Positions 16,981 through 27,500 of a stretch of 64,000 nucleotides of DNA are shown piece by piece. The position numbers and the translations under genes were made by a program. The notes beneath the pieces are model-generated. The model did not search any database and was not told the DNA's origin. It saw only the letters and a list, made by a program, of their open reading frames with translations. Source of the stretch: Desulfuromonadales bacterium (GTDB lineage Bacteria > Desulfobacterota > Desulfuromonadia > Geobacterales > Pseudopelobacteraceae); the NCBI GenBank assembly GCA_016650295.1, contig JAENWA010000098.1, positions 62,001 through 126,000 of the forward strand, given 5' to 3'. Each line of letters opens with the position of its first letter. Position 1 is the stretch's first letter.

Positions 16981-18477
16981 ATGATTATCCAGTGTGAACA
17001 ATGCCAGACAAAGTTCAAGCTTGACGATTCCAAGGTGGCTGACAAAAGCATCAAGGTTCGTTGTGCCAGATGCAAACACGTGTTTTCGGTTGCCAGGACT
17101 CAGTCTGTAGCGGAAGACTCTGATTCCTTCTGGCAGGATGAGATTGCGCTGCCGACCGAGGCGGAACAGAAGTTTGAGACCCCGCTTCAAGCGACGGCAC
17201 TGGATATCGTGCCTGAAACACCGCAGCAGAATATAGCTTCCAAATCATCCGGCTTTCTTGACTCCGATCCCTTCGAAATGCCGGAGTTGCCGGCCGCTTC
17301 CCTTTCATCAACCCCTGACAATCACGACGATGGTTTCTCTTTCGACTCAATCGACAGTGCTCCGGCCAATGATCAGCTGGATACACCGGAAGACCACGAT
17401 GAGATGGATTTCGGCGCGTTTGATTTTGACGATGCGACCGGTGATGCCGACGAGAGCAGTAGTCCCGCGGCTTCGTCACGTGATTTTAGCGATAAAACTG
17501 AAAAACAGGCTTCCGTGGCGAGCCCTCCCGCAAAGGAATTCGGAGGGCTGGACTTTTCCGGAGACGACATGTTCGGTGAGCTTGCCAGCACGGGTTCGGA
17601 TGAGGAAGCACATGAACCCATATCCTTCGATGTAGGGATGGAAGACTTTGCCGACTCCATGGGTGTTGAGGGAGCTTCCTCCGGCCAGAAGATGTCGCTT
17701 TCGGCCCAGGAACCGTCAACCGAGAATCCCTTCAGTCTTGATGATATCGATTTTGGTGATGAATTGTCCTCGGTCGCCGTTCAGCAGGTCAGTACCGAAG
17801 AGCTTAAACCGAGCCAGGATCTGCTCTTTGCCCCTCTGGTCACAAACGAAACAGAACCCGAACTTCACAAAGCTCAGGCCGCCCCGATAATCGCTCCGGC
17901 TGATCAGGAAGAGCTCCCGCCGCTATCAATCGCCTCGCGGCGCAAGGAAAGTCCGCGCATCAGCGGCATGCTTCTGTTGTTGGGTGTATTGATCGCCGGG
18001 CTGGTGGTTTTCTACAGTTATTGGGGATATACGACGCTGACTGAAGAGAAGAGTGCAGCAACAACAGCTCCTCAGGAGGCCGGCCGGATCACCCTGCGCT
18101 CGGTGGAGGCTTCTTTCGTCAAGAACAAAACACTTGGCAACCTGCTCATCATCAGAGGTGAAGCGGTTAATGAGTACAATAAACCCAGGGCTGCCATTCA
18201 GGTTAAAGGTAGTGTATTCGGGGCTGACGGTAAAGAAATAGCCAGTAAGAGCGCATTCTGCGGCAACCCGCTTTCCGAAGAACAGCTGGCAACCATGCCG
18301 ATGGACAAGATTGAGGCAGCCATGGCCAACCAGTTCGGAGACTCGCTTGCCAACATGGAGGTAGCCGCGGGCGACGCGATACCGTTCGTGGTTGTTATCC
18401 CCCAGCCGGCAACAGGGGCAAAAGACTACGGTGTCGAGCCGGTCGGTTCCACGGTGGCTACTGCCAAGGAGAAATAA
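16981..18477 (+). CDS. MJ0042-type zinc-finger, DUF3426 single-span membrane protein
   Basis: A 498-residue protein with a short N-terminal zinc ribbon (CEQCQTKFKL, then VRCARCKHVF: two CxxC pairs in residues 5-40). A long acidic, low-complexity middle (about 50-315) follows, then one membrane helix (about 325-350) and a C-terminal DUF3426 beta domain (about 365-498) predicted to lie outside the cytoplasm. Proteins of this form are common in delta- and betaproteobacteria and are of unknown function. ATG 16981 is chosen because GGGGA precedes it by 7 bp and the finger begins at once; an in-frame Met at 16942 is less likely. It has its own promoter and terminator, so it is monocistronic. Confidence 0.85.
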   Translation: MIIQCEQCQTKFKLDDSKVADKSIKVRCARCKHVFSVARTQSVAEDSDSFWQDEIALPTEAEQKFETPLQATALDIVPETPQQNIASKSSGFLDSDPFEMPELPAASLSSTPDNHDDGFSFDSIDSAPANDQLDTPEDHDEMDFGAFDFDDATGDADESSSPAASSRDFSDKTEKQASVASPPAKEFGGLDFSGDDMFGELASTGSDEEAHEPISFDVGMEDFADSMGVEGASSGQKMSLSAQEPSTENPFSLDDIDFGDELSSVAVQQVSTEELKPSQDLLFAPLVTNETEPELHKAQAAPIIAPADQEELPPLSIASRRKESPRISGMLLLLGVLIAGLVVFYSYWGYTTLTEEKSAATTAPQEAGRITLRSVEASFVKNKTLGNLLIIRGEAVNEYNKPRAAIQVKGSVFGADGKEIASKSAFCGNPLSEEQLATMPMDKIEAAMANQFGDSLANMEVAAGDAIPFVVVIPQPATGAKDYGVEPVGSTVATAKEK

Positions 18478-18499
18478 CCTCCCCTGACGTACATTCCAA

Positions 18500-18537
18500 T
18501 AAAAAGGCCGCTGACTATCCGTCAGCGGCCTTTTTAT
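18500..18537. terminator. Bidirectional rho-independent terminator
   Basis: AAAAAGGCCGCTGAC and GTCAGCGGCCTTTTT form a perfect stem around TATCC, with a T-run on each strand. It separates the convergent DUF3426 and FKBP genes. Confidence 0.93.
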
Positions 18538-18553
18538 TGTCGATCAAGTTGGT

Positions 18554-19063
18554 CTAGACTATTTCTACCAGCCTGATCTCAAAGGTCAGATCCATACCCG
18601 CCAGAGGGTGATTGGCATCCAGTGTTATGGAGGTTTCGCTGACGTCGGTTACCATAACCGGCATGGGTGAGCCATCCTGCATAATGACTTCCAGGTGATC
18701 TCCGACTTCCGGCTTCATGTCCGCCGGGATTTCGCTGCGTTCGATCACAGCCACCATCTCTTCGGCACGCTGTCCATAGGCCTCGTCAGCCGCGATCTTG
18801 ACCGTGACGCTCTGCCCCGGTTCAAGCCCGATGACCGCTGCCTCGAATTTGGGGATCAGCTGGCCCTCTCCGATGATAAACTCCATCGGCCCCCCCGCGT
18901 TACTTCCGCAACCGCAATCGTGATCTCCGCAGTCATTTTCGTGGTCGCCGCAGTCGTCACCGCATCCGGCCTCTGTTTCTTCCGATGAATCGAATATGCT
19001 GCCGTCATCCAGCGTACCGGTATAGTGAACCCGGACTTTATCGCCGTTTTTTGCCTGTGCCAT
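18554..19063 (-). CDS. FKBP-type peptidyl-prolyl isomerase with metal-ligand insertion
   Basis: A SlyD-like isomerase of 169 residues: GDKVRVHYTGTLDDG, FIIGEGQLIPKFE, AYGQR, and an insert-in-flap domain ending NHPLAGMDLTFEI. It is cytoplasmic and likely aids proline-limited folding or metal handling. Unlike E. coli SlyD, whose metal ligands are in the C-terminal tail, this protein has them between the first FKBP strand pair and PMEFIIGEG (residues 30-57), with Cys 34, 38, 45, 50, 52, His 41 and 48, and many Asp; there is no C-terminal His tail. GAAAGGA precedes the ATG. It converges on the shared terminator. Confidence 0.9.
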   Translation of the reverse strand: MAQAKNGDKVRVHYTGTLDDGSIFDSSEETEAGCGDDCGDHENDCGDHDCGCGSNAGGPMEFIIGEGQLIPKFEAAVIGLEPGQSVTVKIAADEAYGQRAEEMVAVIERSEIPADMKPEVGDHLEVIMQDGSPMPVMVTDVSETSITLDANHPLAGMDLTFEIRLVEIV

Positions 19064-19169
19064 TGGTGCTTCCTTTCGTGGTGTATTTCAGCCTGCCGAC
19101 AAATGATTCCGTTGGTATTCAGGTGCGGGCGGAATCCGTACGGGCCGATAAATGGGATAATCAGCAGGG

Positions 19170-19481
19170 TTAAGTGCCGATGCTGTCTATGATCTGTTGC
19201 AGCCTGACGGCGTTGCCGCCGGCAATTCTAATCCGTTTATGACGGGATGTCTCACCCGAGATGATCTCAACCGCCGATTTCGGTACCTTGAACAGCTCGG
19301 CCAGAAACTCGCGGCAAAGCTTGTTGGCGGCTCCATCCACCGGCGGCGAGGTGAGCCGAACCTTCAGTGCATCTCCATGGATGCCGCAGACCTCGTTTTT
19401 TGATGCCCGGGGCTGAATATGGAGAGTGAGAATAATTCCATCCCCGGTGATGGTACAGGGGAGCTGGTCAGACCGGCTCAT
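19170..19481 (-). CDS. DUF167 (YggU) family protein
   Basis: Small cytoplasmic alpha/beta protein with the DUF167 core: HIQPRASKNEVCG, LKVRLTSPPVDGAANK and GETSRHKRIRI. The family function is unknown. The ATG at 19481 gives 103 residues beginning MSRSDQLPC and overlaps divIVA by 14 bp; a TTG at 19502 would add seven residues. It is the last gene of the yggT-divIVA-DUF167 operon, an order seen near division genes in many bacteria. Confidence 0.85.
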   Translation of the reverse strand: MSRSDQLPCTITGDGIILTLHIQPRASKNEVCGIHGDALKVRLTSPPVDGAANKLCREFLAELFKVPKSAVEIISGETSRHKRIRIAGGNAVRLQQIIDSIGT

Positions 19482-19920
19482 TGCCGGTAAGCTGACGGGC
19501 AAAACTGTCCAGCAGGGCCTTCAAGCTCATTTCAAACTGGATCTTCTGGCGGCGGACCTCTTCGATGCGGGCCTTGAGCTCTCCCAGCTGCCGCTCGGAA
19601 TCAGCTACGATCCGCTCGGCCTTGAGCTCGGCCTCGGAGACGATCAGATCAGCCTCCTTGCGGGCATTTGTCTTCATTTCCTCGGTAATCCGCTGGGCGC
19701 CCAGCAAGACCTCGCGGAGCTCTTTTTCCTGCTCGGCGATATCAAGCATTTCGCGACTCTGACGGGCCTGCTGTTCCTTCAGCTCATTGTTTTCCCTGAT
19801 GAGATTTTCCATCTCGGCGGCCACACTCTGCAGGAAGGAATCGACATCCTCCTGGTCGAGACCGCCAAACATCTTGCCTTTAAACTGCTGTTGCTGAATA
19901 TCAATCGGGGTTATCTTCAT
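19468..19920 (-). CDS. DivIVA-domain protein
   Basis: A 150-residue coiled-coil protein. It starts with the DivIVA membrane-binding motif (MKITPIDIQQQQFKGKMFGG, then LDQEDVDSFL) and continues as a long heptad-rich helix (35-140). DivIVA proteins mark negatively curved membrane at poles and septa and recruit partners. The gene lies 44 bp after yggT and overlaps the DUF167 gene, fitting one operon concerned with cell-envelope organisation. Confidence 0.9.
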   Translation of the reverse strand: MKITPIDIQQQQFKGKMFGGLDQEDVDSFLQSVAAEMENLIRENNELKEQQARQSREMLDIAEQEKELREVLLGAQRITEEMKTNARKEADLIVSEAELKAERIVADSERQLGELKARIEEVRRQKIQFEMSLKALLDSFARQLTGNEPV

Positions 19921-19964
19921 CGCGTTCTTACCTCACATGGTCTGAAACATGCCTGTGGGCTTCG

Positions 19965-20222
19965 TTACCACAGTGCATACCTGATAATGGCCGACTGAAT
20001 AAGATGGATACCAAAAAACGCCACCAGGGGCGACAGGTCCAACATGCCGGTATCGGGCATGAACTGCCGGATCTTGCTCAGGAGCGGTTCGGTGATGCTG
20101 CGGATAAAGCGTACAATCGGGTTATAGGGGTCGGCATTCACCCATGAAATAATCACACTTCCCAGCAGTATGTATTTATAGATGCTGAGCAGTTCGAACA
20201 GAATCTTTGCCACGATATACAT
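19965..20222 (-). CDS. YggT family membrane protein
   Basis: An 85-residue protein with two hydrophobic segments around the YggT motif: IISWVNADPYNPIVRFI, then ITEPLLSKIRQFMPD and LDLSPLVAFF. The frame extends to 20351, but AAGGGAG directly upstream of the ATG at 20222 and the family N-terminus (MYIVAKILFELL) decide the start. YggT proteins are linked to division and osmotic tolerance, with an unclear mechanism. First gene of the operon. Confidence 0.9.
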   Translation of the reverse strand: MYIVAKILFELLSIYKYILLGSVIISWVNADPYNPIVRFIRSITEPLLSKIRQFMPDTGMLDLSPLVAFFGIHLIQSAIIRYALW

Positions 20223-20255
20223 CGAACTGCTCCCTTGCCAAATACTTAAATGTGA

Positions 20256-20284
20256 AATATGCATTAAAGCGGGAACAATGTCAA
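20256..20284 (-). promoter_or_regulatory. Promoter of the yggT-divIVA-DUF167 operon
   Basis: On the minus strand, TTGACA (20279-20284), a 17-bp spacer and CATATT (20256-20261), 33 bp before the yggT start. The -35 is perfect and the -10 matches 4 of 6. Confidence 0.5.
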
Positions 20285-20337
20285 AGCAGAATGACAGGAC
20301 ACTTGCCATAACACGGTTGTTCTGGTATAGATGTATT

Positions 20338-20370
20338 AAATAAGGCGGCATTGTGCCGCCTTATTTTTTA
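20338..20370 (+). terminator. Strong hairpin with T-run upstream of ahcY
   Basis: A perfect 13-bp stem (AAATAAGGCGGCA / TGCCGCCTTATTT) with loop TTG, then TTTATTTT. It terminates the plus strand, yet no plus-strand gene precedes it. A promoter-like TTGCCA (20303-20308), 17 bp, TATAGA (20326-20331) lies just upstream, so it may cut short a leader or an antisense transcript. Confidence 0.65.
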
Positions 20371-20486
20371 TTTTGAGCGGTGCGTTCGCAGGTAATCATA
20401 AATTTACGGCTATTGAATAGTAACCAGTCAAAGAAGCTGATACATTTCAACCGGTATATGCCATATACACACAAAGGAGATCAAAC

Positions 20487-21881
<1,395 letters not shown>

Positions 21882-21907
21882 TTTCTATAACTACTCATGT
21901 TGATTGA

Positions 21908-21943
21908 CAAAACGCCCCGCCGGAGTACCGGCGGGGCGTTTTG
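21908..21943 (+). terminator. Terminator of ahcY
   Basis: AAAACGCCCCGCCGG and CCGGCGGGGCGTTTT pair around AGTA, 27 bp after the ahcY stop. Confidence 0.93.
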
Positions 21944-21968
21944 CTGTTGTATTTACATCCAAAATTTT

Positions 21969-22040
21969 TGGTGGAGCTGAAGAGAGTTCGAGCTCTCGAC
22001 CTATGAGTTGTGAACGCATAATATCATTTGGATAAGCCCC
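21969..22040 (-). pseudogene. Decayed tRNA-like remnant (3' half best preserved)
   Basis: The minus strand ends AGCTCCACCA and carries a T-arm-like GAGAG/CTCTC stem with a 6-nt loop, and an anticodon-arm-like ATGCG-TTCACAA-CTCAT (CAC in the anticodon position). GGGGCTT at 22034-22040 could pair with most of CAGCTCC. The D-arm is not recognisable and the T-loop is one base short. This may be a degenerate tRNA or an attachment-site copy of a tRNA 3' end. Confidence 0.4.
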
Positions 22041-22113
22041 GCCTATGGTAGTGAATGCATATGATAACAGTGTCCTGATCCTGCTTTATGACCGCTCTCA
22101 CCACCATGCTGGT

Positions 22114-22141
22114 TTGACAGCCGATAATCGTCTGATAAGAT
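22114..22141 (+). promoter_or_regulatory. Candidate poxB promoter
   Basis: TTGACA at 22114-22119, a 16-bp spacer, TAAGAT at 22136-22141. It would give a leader of about 250 nt before poxB. Confidence 0.4.
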
Positions 22142-22395
22142 TGTAACATTGGAATGAGATGTTACCTGATCGTCATTTTCTCATGAATCTGGTTCTGGTG
22201 GCTGCGCTGGCGCAGGTGGGAAGTGCCGCTGGACAAATGGCCGCTTCGTGCGCTCCTCTTTGCCACCTTGTTCGGTATGATTGTCCTGGAAAGCCGGCAC
22301 GTCACGGATTTGGCCGCCAGCCCATGACCGTCCGTGGTCCGGTAACCGAGATACTTTGCTGGGTCCGGAAATGGAATAAACAGGAGGCGACAATT
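22142..22395 (+). other. poxB leader region with a small open frame
   Basis: No gene is clear here. A 46-codon open stretch (22187-22327, no good start) encodes a Trp-rich, membrane-like peptide (DKWPLRALLFATLFGMIVLE) that could be the end of a lost membrane protein. The poxB frame is also open through this stretch but looks non-coding before 22396. Confidence 0.3.
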
Positions 22396-24123
22396 ATGGC
22401 GAAGAAAACGGTTGCAAATCTGCTCGTTGACACTCTGGTGGCAGCTGGAGTGAAGAGGGTCTACGGGTTGGCTGGAGACTCCCTCAATGGCATTACCGAA
22501 TCGATCCGCACACGGGATGACATCCAGTGGATTCCCGTGAGACACGAAGAAACCGCCGCCTTCGCGGCGGGAGCCGAAGCTCATCTGACCGGTAATCTGG
22601 CGGTGTGTGCCGGGAGTTGCGGACCGGGCAACCTGCATCTGATCAACGGACTCTACGACTGCCATCGCAGTCGTGTCCCGGTGCTGGCGATTGCGGCCCA
22701 GATTCCAAGCAATGAGATCGGAAGCGGATATTTTCAGGAAACCCACCCGGAACATCTCTTCGCCCAGTGCAGTCATTTCTGTGAAATGATATCCCATTCC
22801 GATCAGATGCCCCGTATCCTGGAAATTGCCATCCAGACCGCTGTCTCGCGGCGCGGTGTTGCGGTGATTGCCCTGCCGGGAGACATCGGCTTGCGCGATG
22901 CCGTCGATCAACAGCCGCGTCTGCACTTCCCGGAGCCGAGGCCGGGCCTGTGTCCTTCCGATAGCGAACTTGCAGCACTGGCGAAGATACTCAATACGGC
23001 GAAGAAGATAACCATCTTTGGCGGAGCGGGCTGCGCCGAAGCCCACACGGAGCTGATCGAACTCGCAGGCAGGCTGAAAGCGCCGATCGTGCATGCGATG
23101 CGCGGGAAGGAATTCATCGAGTACGACAATCCGTTCGACGTCGGCATGACGGGTCTGTTGGGAATTTCTTCCGGTTACCAGGCGGTGATGTACTGCGAAG
23201 TCCTGCTGATGATTGGAACGGACTTTCCATACCGGCAGTTCTTTCCCAAGAATGCCACCATCGTGCAGATTGACATCCGCGGTGAACAGCTCGGCCGGCG
23301 CACAAAGGTCGATTACGGCTTTGTGGGCGATACGAAGACGACTCTTCGCGCCCTCCTGCCGAAGCTGGTTGACGACAAGGACGATGCGCATTTGAAGGCA
23401 TCGCTCGAACACTATCATACGGCCAGGAAAAGCCTCGATGAGCTCGCGACCGGGAATCAGCGCGAAAAGCACATCCACCCGCAGTACGTTGCCAGGGTGC
23501 TCGACGAGCTTGCAGCAAAGGATGCCATCTTCACGTGCGACGTGGGCACCCCGACGATCTGGGCGGCGCGTTACCTGACCATGAACGGCACACGACGGTT
23601 ACTTGGCTCCTTCATTCACGGGTCCATGGCCGGCGCCCTTCCGCAGGCCATTGGAGCGCAGGTCAGCCATCCCGGTCGTCAGGTCATTTCATTGTCAGGA
23701 GACGGCGGGCTCGCGATGCTCATGGGCGATCTTCTCTCGCTGCGGCAATTGCAGTCGCCGGTCAAGGTGATTGTCTTCAAGAACAACGCCCTGGCATTCG
23801 TCGAACTGGAAATGAAGGCAGCCGGTATCCCGGAGTTCGCCACAGACCTGCATAACCCGGATTTTGCAAAGATGGCCGAGGCCGCCGGTTTACTGGGGCT
23901 GACTGCTGAAACGCCGGATCAGGTTCGACCGATGATTATACAGGCACTCAAGCATGATGGACCGGCTCTGGTTGAAGTCCTCGTCAGCAGGCAGGAACTC
24001 ATGATGCCTCCGACGGTCAGCCTCGATCAGGTGGCCGGCTTCAGCCTCTTTATGCTCAAAGCGCTTCTCAGCGGGCACGGTGACGAAATCGTCGATCTGG
24101 CCGAGATCAATCTTTTCCGTTAG
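22396..24123 (+). CDS. poxB: Pyruvate dehydrogenase (quinone), pyruvate oxidase
   Basis: ThDP/FAD enzyme that oxidatively decarboxylates pyruvate to acetate and CO2 and passes electrons to quinone. The 575-residue protein closely follows E. coli PoxB: AAGVKRVYGLAGDSLNG, the ThDP glutamate in RHEETAAFAAGAEA, CAGSCGPGNLHLINGLYDCH, EIGSGYFQETHPE, the metal/ThDP motif SGDGGLAML...KNNALAF, and the C-terminal lipid-activation tail LLSGHGDEIVDLAEINLFR. AGGAGG at 22382-22387 fixes the ATG at 22396 over a longer frame. Acts at the inner membrane surface. An interspersed element follows the stop by 43 bp. Confidence 0.95.
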   Translation: MAKKTVANLLVDTLVAAGVKRVYGLAGDSLNGITESIRTRDDIQWIPVRHEETAAFAAGAEAHLTGNLAVCAGSCGPGNLHLINGLYDCHRSRVPVLAIAAQIPSNEIGSGYFQETHPEHLFAQCSHFCEMISHSDQMPRILEIAIQTAVSRRGVAVIALPGDIGLRDAVDQQPRLHFPEPRPGLCPSDSELAALAKILNTAKKITIFGGAGCAEAHTELIELAGRLKAPIVHAMRGKEFIEYDNPFDVGMTGLLGISSGYQAVMYCEVLLMIGTDFPYRQFFPKNATIVQIDIRGEQLGRRTKVDYGFVGDTKTTLRALLPKLVDDKDDAHLKASLEHYHTARKSLDELATGNQREKHIHPQYVARVLDELAAKDAIFTCDVGTPTIWAARYLTMNGTRRLLGSFIHGSMAGALPQAIGAQVSHPGRQVISLSGDGGLAMLMGDLLSLRQLQSPVKVIVFKNNALAFVELEMKAAGIPEFATDLHNPDFAKMAEAAGLLGLTAETPDQVRPMIIQALKHDGPALVEVLVSRQELMMPPTVSLDQVAGFSLFMLKALLSGHGDEIVDLAEINLFR

Positions 24124-24166
24124 TGGTAAGAATCGACTCTATCCGGGTCAACAACTCAAAAGGAGA

Positions 24167-24318
24167 CCTGATTCGTTCTAATTCGCGGCTAAAAAATTGT
24201 CATCCCCGAATGTCTTTATCGGGGATCCAGATTTCAAGGAGTTAAAAGACTGGATTCCCGATTACTACCTCGGGAATGACAGATAAGGAAATCAAGCCGC
24301 GAATTAAAACGAATCAGG
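24167..24318 (+). mobile_element. MITE-like terminal-inverted-repeat element, copy 1
   Basis: 152 bp bounded by CCTGATTCGTTCTAATTCGC at the left and its near-perfect reverse complement (GCGAATTAAAACGAATCAGG) at the right. An inner palindrome of TGTCATCCCCG...CGGGAATGACA type lies between. No coding capacity. A near-identical copy in the same orientation is at 33511-33663. Confidence 0.85.
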
Positions 24319-24379
24319 AAATTTCATGTGAACCGGCATGCAATAATGACCTACTTCTTAACCAAATCGGCGGCCAAAG

Positions 24380-24430
24380 TGACCCACCTTCCATCCTTAA
24401 TATACCAATATTAAGATAAGGGGTGGGTCA
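24380..24430. repeat. Long palindrome beyond element copy 1
   Basis: TGACCCACC at 24380-24388 faces GGTGGGTCA at 24422-24430, with an inner stem CTTAATAT/ATATTAAG and loop ACCA. The outer arms resemble the flanks of IS21-type elements, but no transposase is present. The rest of 24319-24539 shows nothing recognisable. Confidence 0.5.
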
Positions 24431-24539
24431 AACTGGACGCCGATGCGGTGTCATACCTCGAAACCGATCTACTCCGTTGGTGTTGTTCCGACTAGTTAAG
24501 AGTATATAGCTGTTCCAACCCTCGCTTGAATCACTCGTC

Positions 24540-27500
24540 TTACTTCACAATAATATTCTTGACCCTAAGACTGCCTGATCTGACCGTGACAGGTCCGTTG
24601 AGGGTGGAGGAGTGCCCGCTATTGTCACTGTAGTTATTGTTGAAGCCACCTATGAGTGTTAGATCAACATTCCGATCAAATGCAAAGGCTGTGAAATCTT
24701 GCTGCTGAAGAAGAAGTGTTGTTTTTGATCCCAAAGCAATATCCAGATAGGCAGAAATGAGAGTGGTGTAGTCTTTCTGGTTACCGAGACTGTGGATCAC
24801 GTTGGGAGTGATAAAGGTAGCGGTCACGTTCTTATTGGCATCCATGGTGATGTTGCAGGTTTGGCTGATACCGCTACACGCGCCGCCCCATGTTGGAAAG
24901 GGTGAAGTTGCCGAGAGGACAACTGAGGTATTATAGACAAATGAAGTGCTGCAGCCGTTACCGGTACCGATGCATGAGATGGCGCCAACATTTTGCGGAA
25001 TACTTGTAATCGTCCCCTGGCCGATAACAGTGACGGTTAGGGTCTGTGGACCTGCGTCAATATTTATGTTGTGGGTTACTTGGTTGGCAGCGTTGAAGTT
25101 GCTGTCGCCGGACTGGTTTGCAGCTATGGTGCACGTGCCGGGGGTCTTTCCCGTAACAGTAGTGTCGATGACGGTGCAGACGCTGGGAGTTGTTGATGTA
25201 AATGTTACCGTAAGACCGGAGGTTGCCGTGGCGGATGCGATAGTGGTGCCGCCAACCGTCAGTGATGCCGGATTGAAGCTGATACTGGCAATACTCTGGT
25301 TGGCCTTGCCGGCTATGGTCAGGGTACCGGCATCGTAGCTGATGGTGTAGTTGGCTGCGCTGCCGCTGCCAAATACGGCCGTGCTTGGTGTGATGGTGTG
25401 GGTTGTGCCGACATTGGCGGTCGCGGTTGCAGTAGCCGCGTAGGTGTAGGTCAGACCGGAGATCGTGTTGCCATTCACTAGGGCCGGAGCGGTAAAGCCG
25501 GGATTGGTCGGATTGGCCGCGCCGTAAGCCCGGCTGGCGTTACTGGCAGTTATGGTAAGTGCCTTGGGTGAAACCACTATCGTCTTCGTAACATCAGTAG
25601 CGGCTGCGTAGTTACCGTTACCTCCCTGGGTCGCCTTGACGGAAATAGTGCCTGCGCCGGTGATGGTCAGTGTGCTGCCGTTCAGTGTTGCCGGGCCGCT
25701 AACAACGGCAAAGCTGACCGGAAGGCCGGATGTGGCACTTGCGCTCAGTGTTATGGCAGCATCGCCGTAGGTGGCTGTAGCCGGCGGGGTGAAACCAGTA
25801 ATAGCCTGGGTGTTGGCGCTGAAGCTGCCGGTAACGATCTGGTTGGAGGTGACGCCGCTGATGGTATAGCTGTTGTTGCTTACCAGCGGGAACTTGTCAA
25901 CGCCGTCCACGCTGAAGGTGGCCAGATGGTAGCCGGTGGCCGGGGTGATGGTGCAGACACTGCCGGTGTTGTAGTTGACCGGGCTGGTACAGCTGATGGT
26001 GCCGTTAGTGATGGTGCCGGTGACGCTGACGGTGAAGGTGTTGATGGCGAAGGTGGCGCTCACTGTGTGGGTGGCGGTGACGTTGGTGAAGCTGGTGCTG
26101 AAGGTTTTCGGATCGCTGATGGTCTGCGATGTTCCGTCCACAGTGACCGTAGCAATGTGGTAACCGGTTGCAGGGGTAACCGCTATTGCTGCCGAGTTGG
26201 CGCCGTAGTTTATCGTCTGGCTGGCGCTGATAGTGCCGTTGGTCCCGGCACTGGTGGTGATGGCATAGGTATTGATGGCAAAGCTGCCGGTGACGCTCTG
26301 GTTGGCGATGACGTTGGTGATGGTGTGGATGCCCCCGGAAACCAGGGCGAACTTGTCGGCGCCGCCGACGCTGAAGGTGGCCAGATGATAGCCGGTGGCC
26401 GGGGTGATGGTGCAGACACTGCCGGTGTTGTAGTTGACCGGGCTGGTGCAACTGATGGTGCCGTTGGTGATGGTGCCGGTGACGCTGACGGTGAAGGTGT
26501 CGATGGCAAAGGTGGCGCTCACCGTGTGGGTGGCGGTGACGTTAGTGAAGCTGGTGCTGAAGGTTTTCGGATCAGCGATGGTCTGCGATGCTCCGTCCAC
26601 GGTGACGGTGGCAATGTGGTAGCCGGTTGCAGGGGTAACCACAACTGCTGTCGAGTTGGCGCCGTAGTTCACGGTCTGGCTGGCGCTGATGGTGCCGTTG
26701 GTCCCGGCACTGGTGGTGATGGCAAAGGTGTTGATGGCAAAGCTGCCGGTGACGCTCTGGTTGGCGATGACGTTGGCGATGGTGTAGCTGCTGCCGGAAA
26801 CCTGGGCAAACATGTCAATGCCATCCACGCTGAACGTCGCCAGATGGTAACCGATGTTCGGTGTGATGGTACAGATGCTGTTAGTGTTGAAATTGACCGG
26901 ACTGACGCAACTGATAGTGCCATTGGTGACGGTGCCGGTTACGCTGACGGTATACGTATAGTATTTCTCCTTCAGGTAGTTCTCAATCAGGCTGCGTTCC
27001 GTGTCGTCGAGCACTCTGTTGTACACGATGACCTCGGCAATTTTCCCGTCGGAATACTCACCATAACTAACACTGCCGCCAAGGTTGAGGGTGCCGGGAG
27101 CGGTAATGCCGTTGCTGTTTTCGGCCAGCTTCGTTCCATCCCGGTAGAAACTTGAGGTACTGCCGTCGCCTGTAGCGGTGTAAATAATTGGATCACCCGT
27201 ATTGGTGGCATTTGGTTGGGATACCCATCCATTTGGATAAAATACATCTTGATAAGAATACATGTACCCTAATACCCAGTTGACACTTGCCGAGCTGATT
27301 AAGCGCCCGAGCATGCTGCCGTCCTGTTTTGATACGGTCAGGATAGTGTAGGGATTGCTGATGGCAAGCGGCGCCACGCTATAGCTGTGGCTGCCATCAA
27401 ACTTCATTACCGCCCGCCCGTTCATTCCGTTTGCCACCACGATGGCTCCGCTCCCGGTAGCGGCATTGCCGTTGCCGGATGCATCACCCCAGGAAGATAC

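Noticed and set aside
20371-20486. SAH or SAM riboswitch before ahcY
   Set aside because: The leader is short and shows neither the conserved SAH-riboswitch core nor a paired structure I could identify.
22162-23478. A 438-codon minus-strand open frame over poxB
   Set aside because: Shadow; poxB matches its family from end to end on the plus strand.
25921-26960. Possible CRISPR or satellite array
   Set aside because: The period is 459 bp, the units are coding and nearly continuous, and there are no spacers or cas genes.
25926-27155. A 409-codon plus-strand open frame of Gly/Asp/Ala-rich repeats
   Set aside because: Antisense of the repeated region of the giant gene; its periodicity only mirrors the 459-bp repeats.
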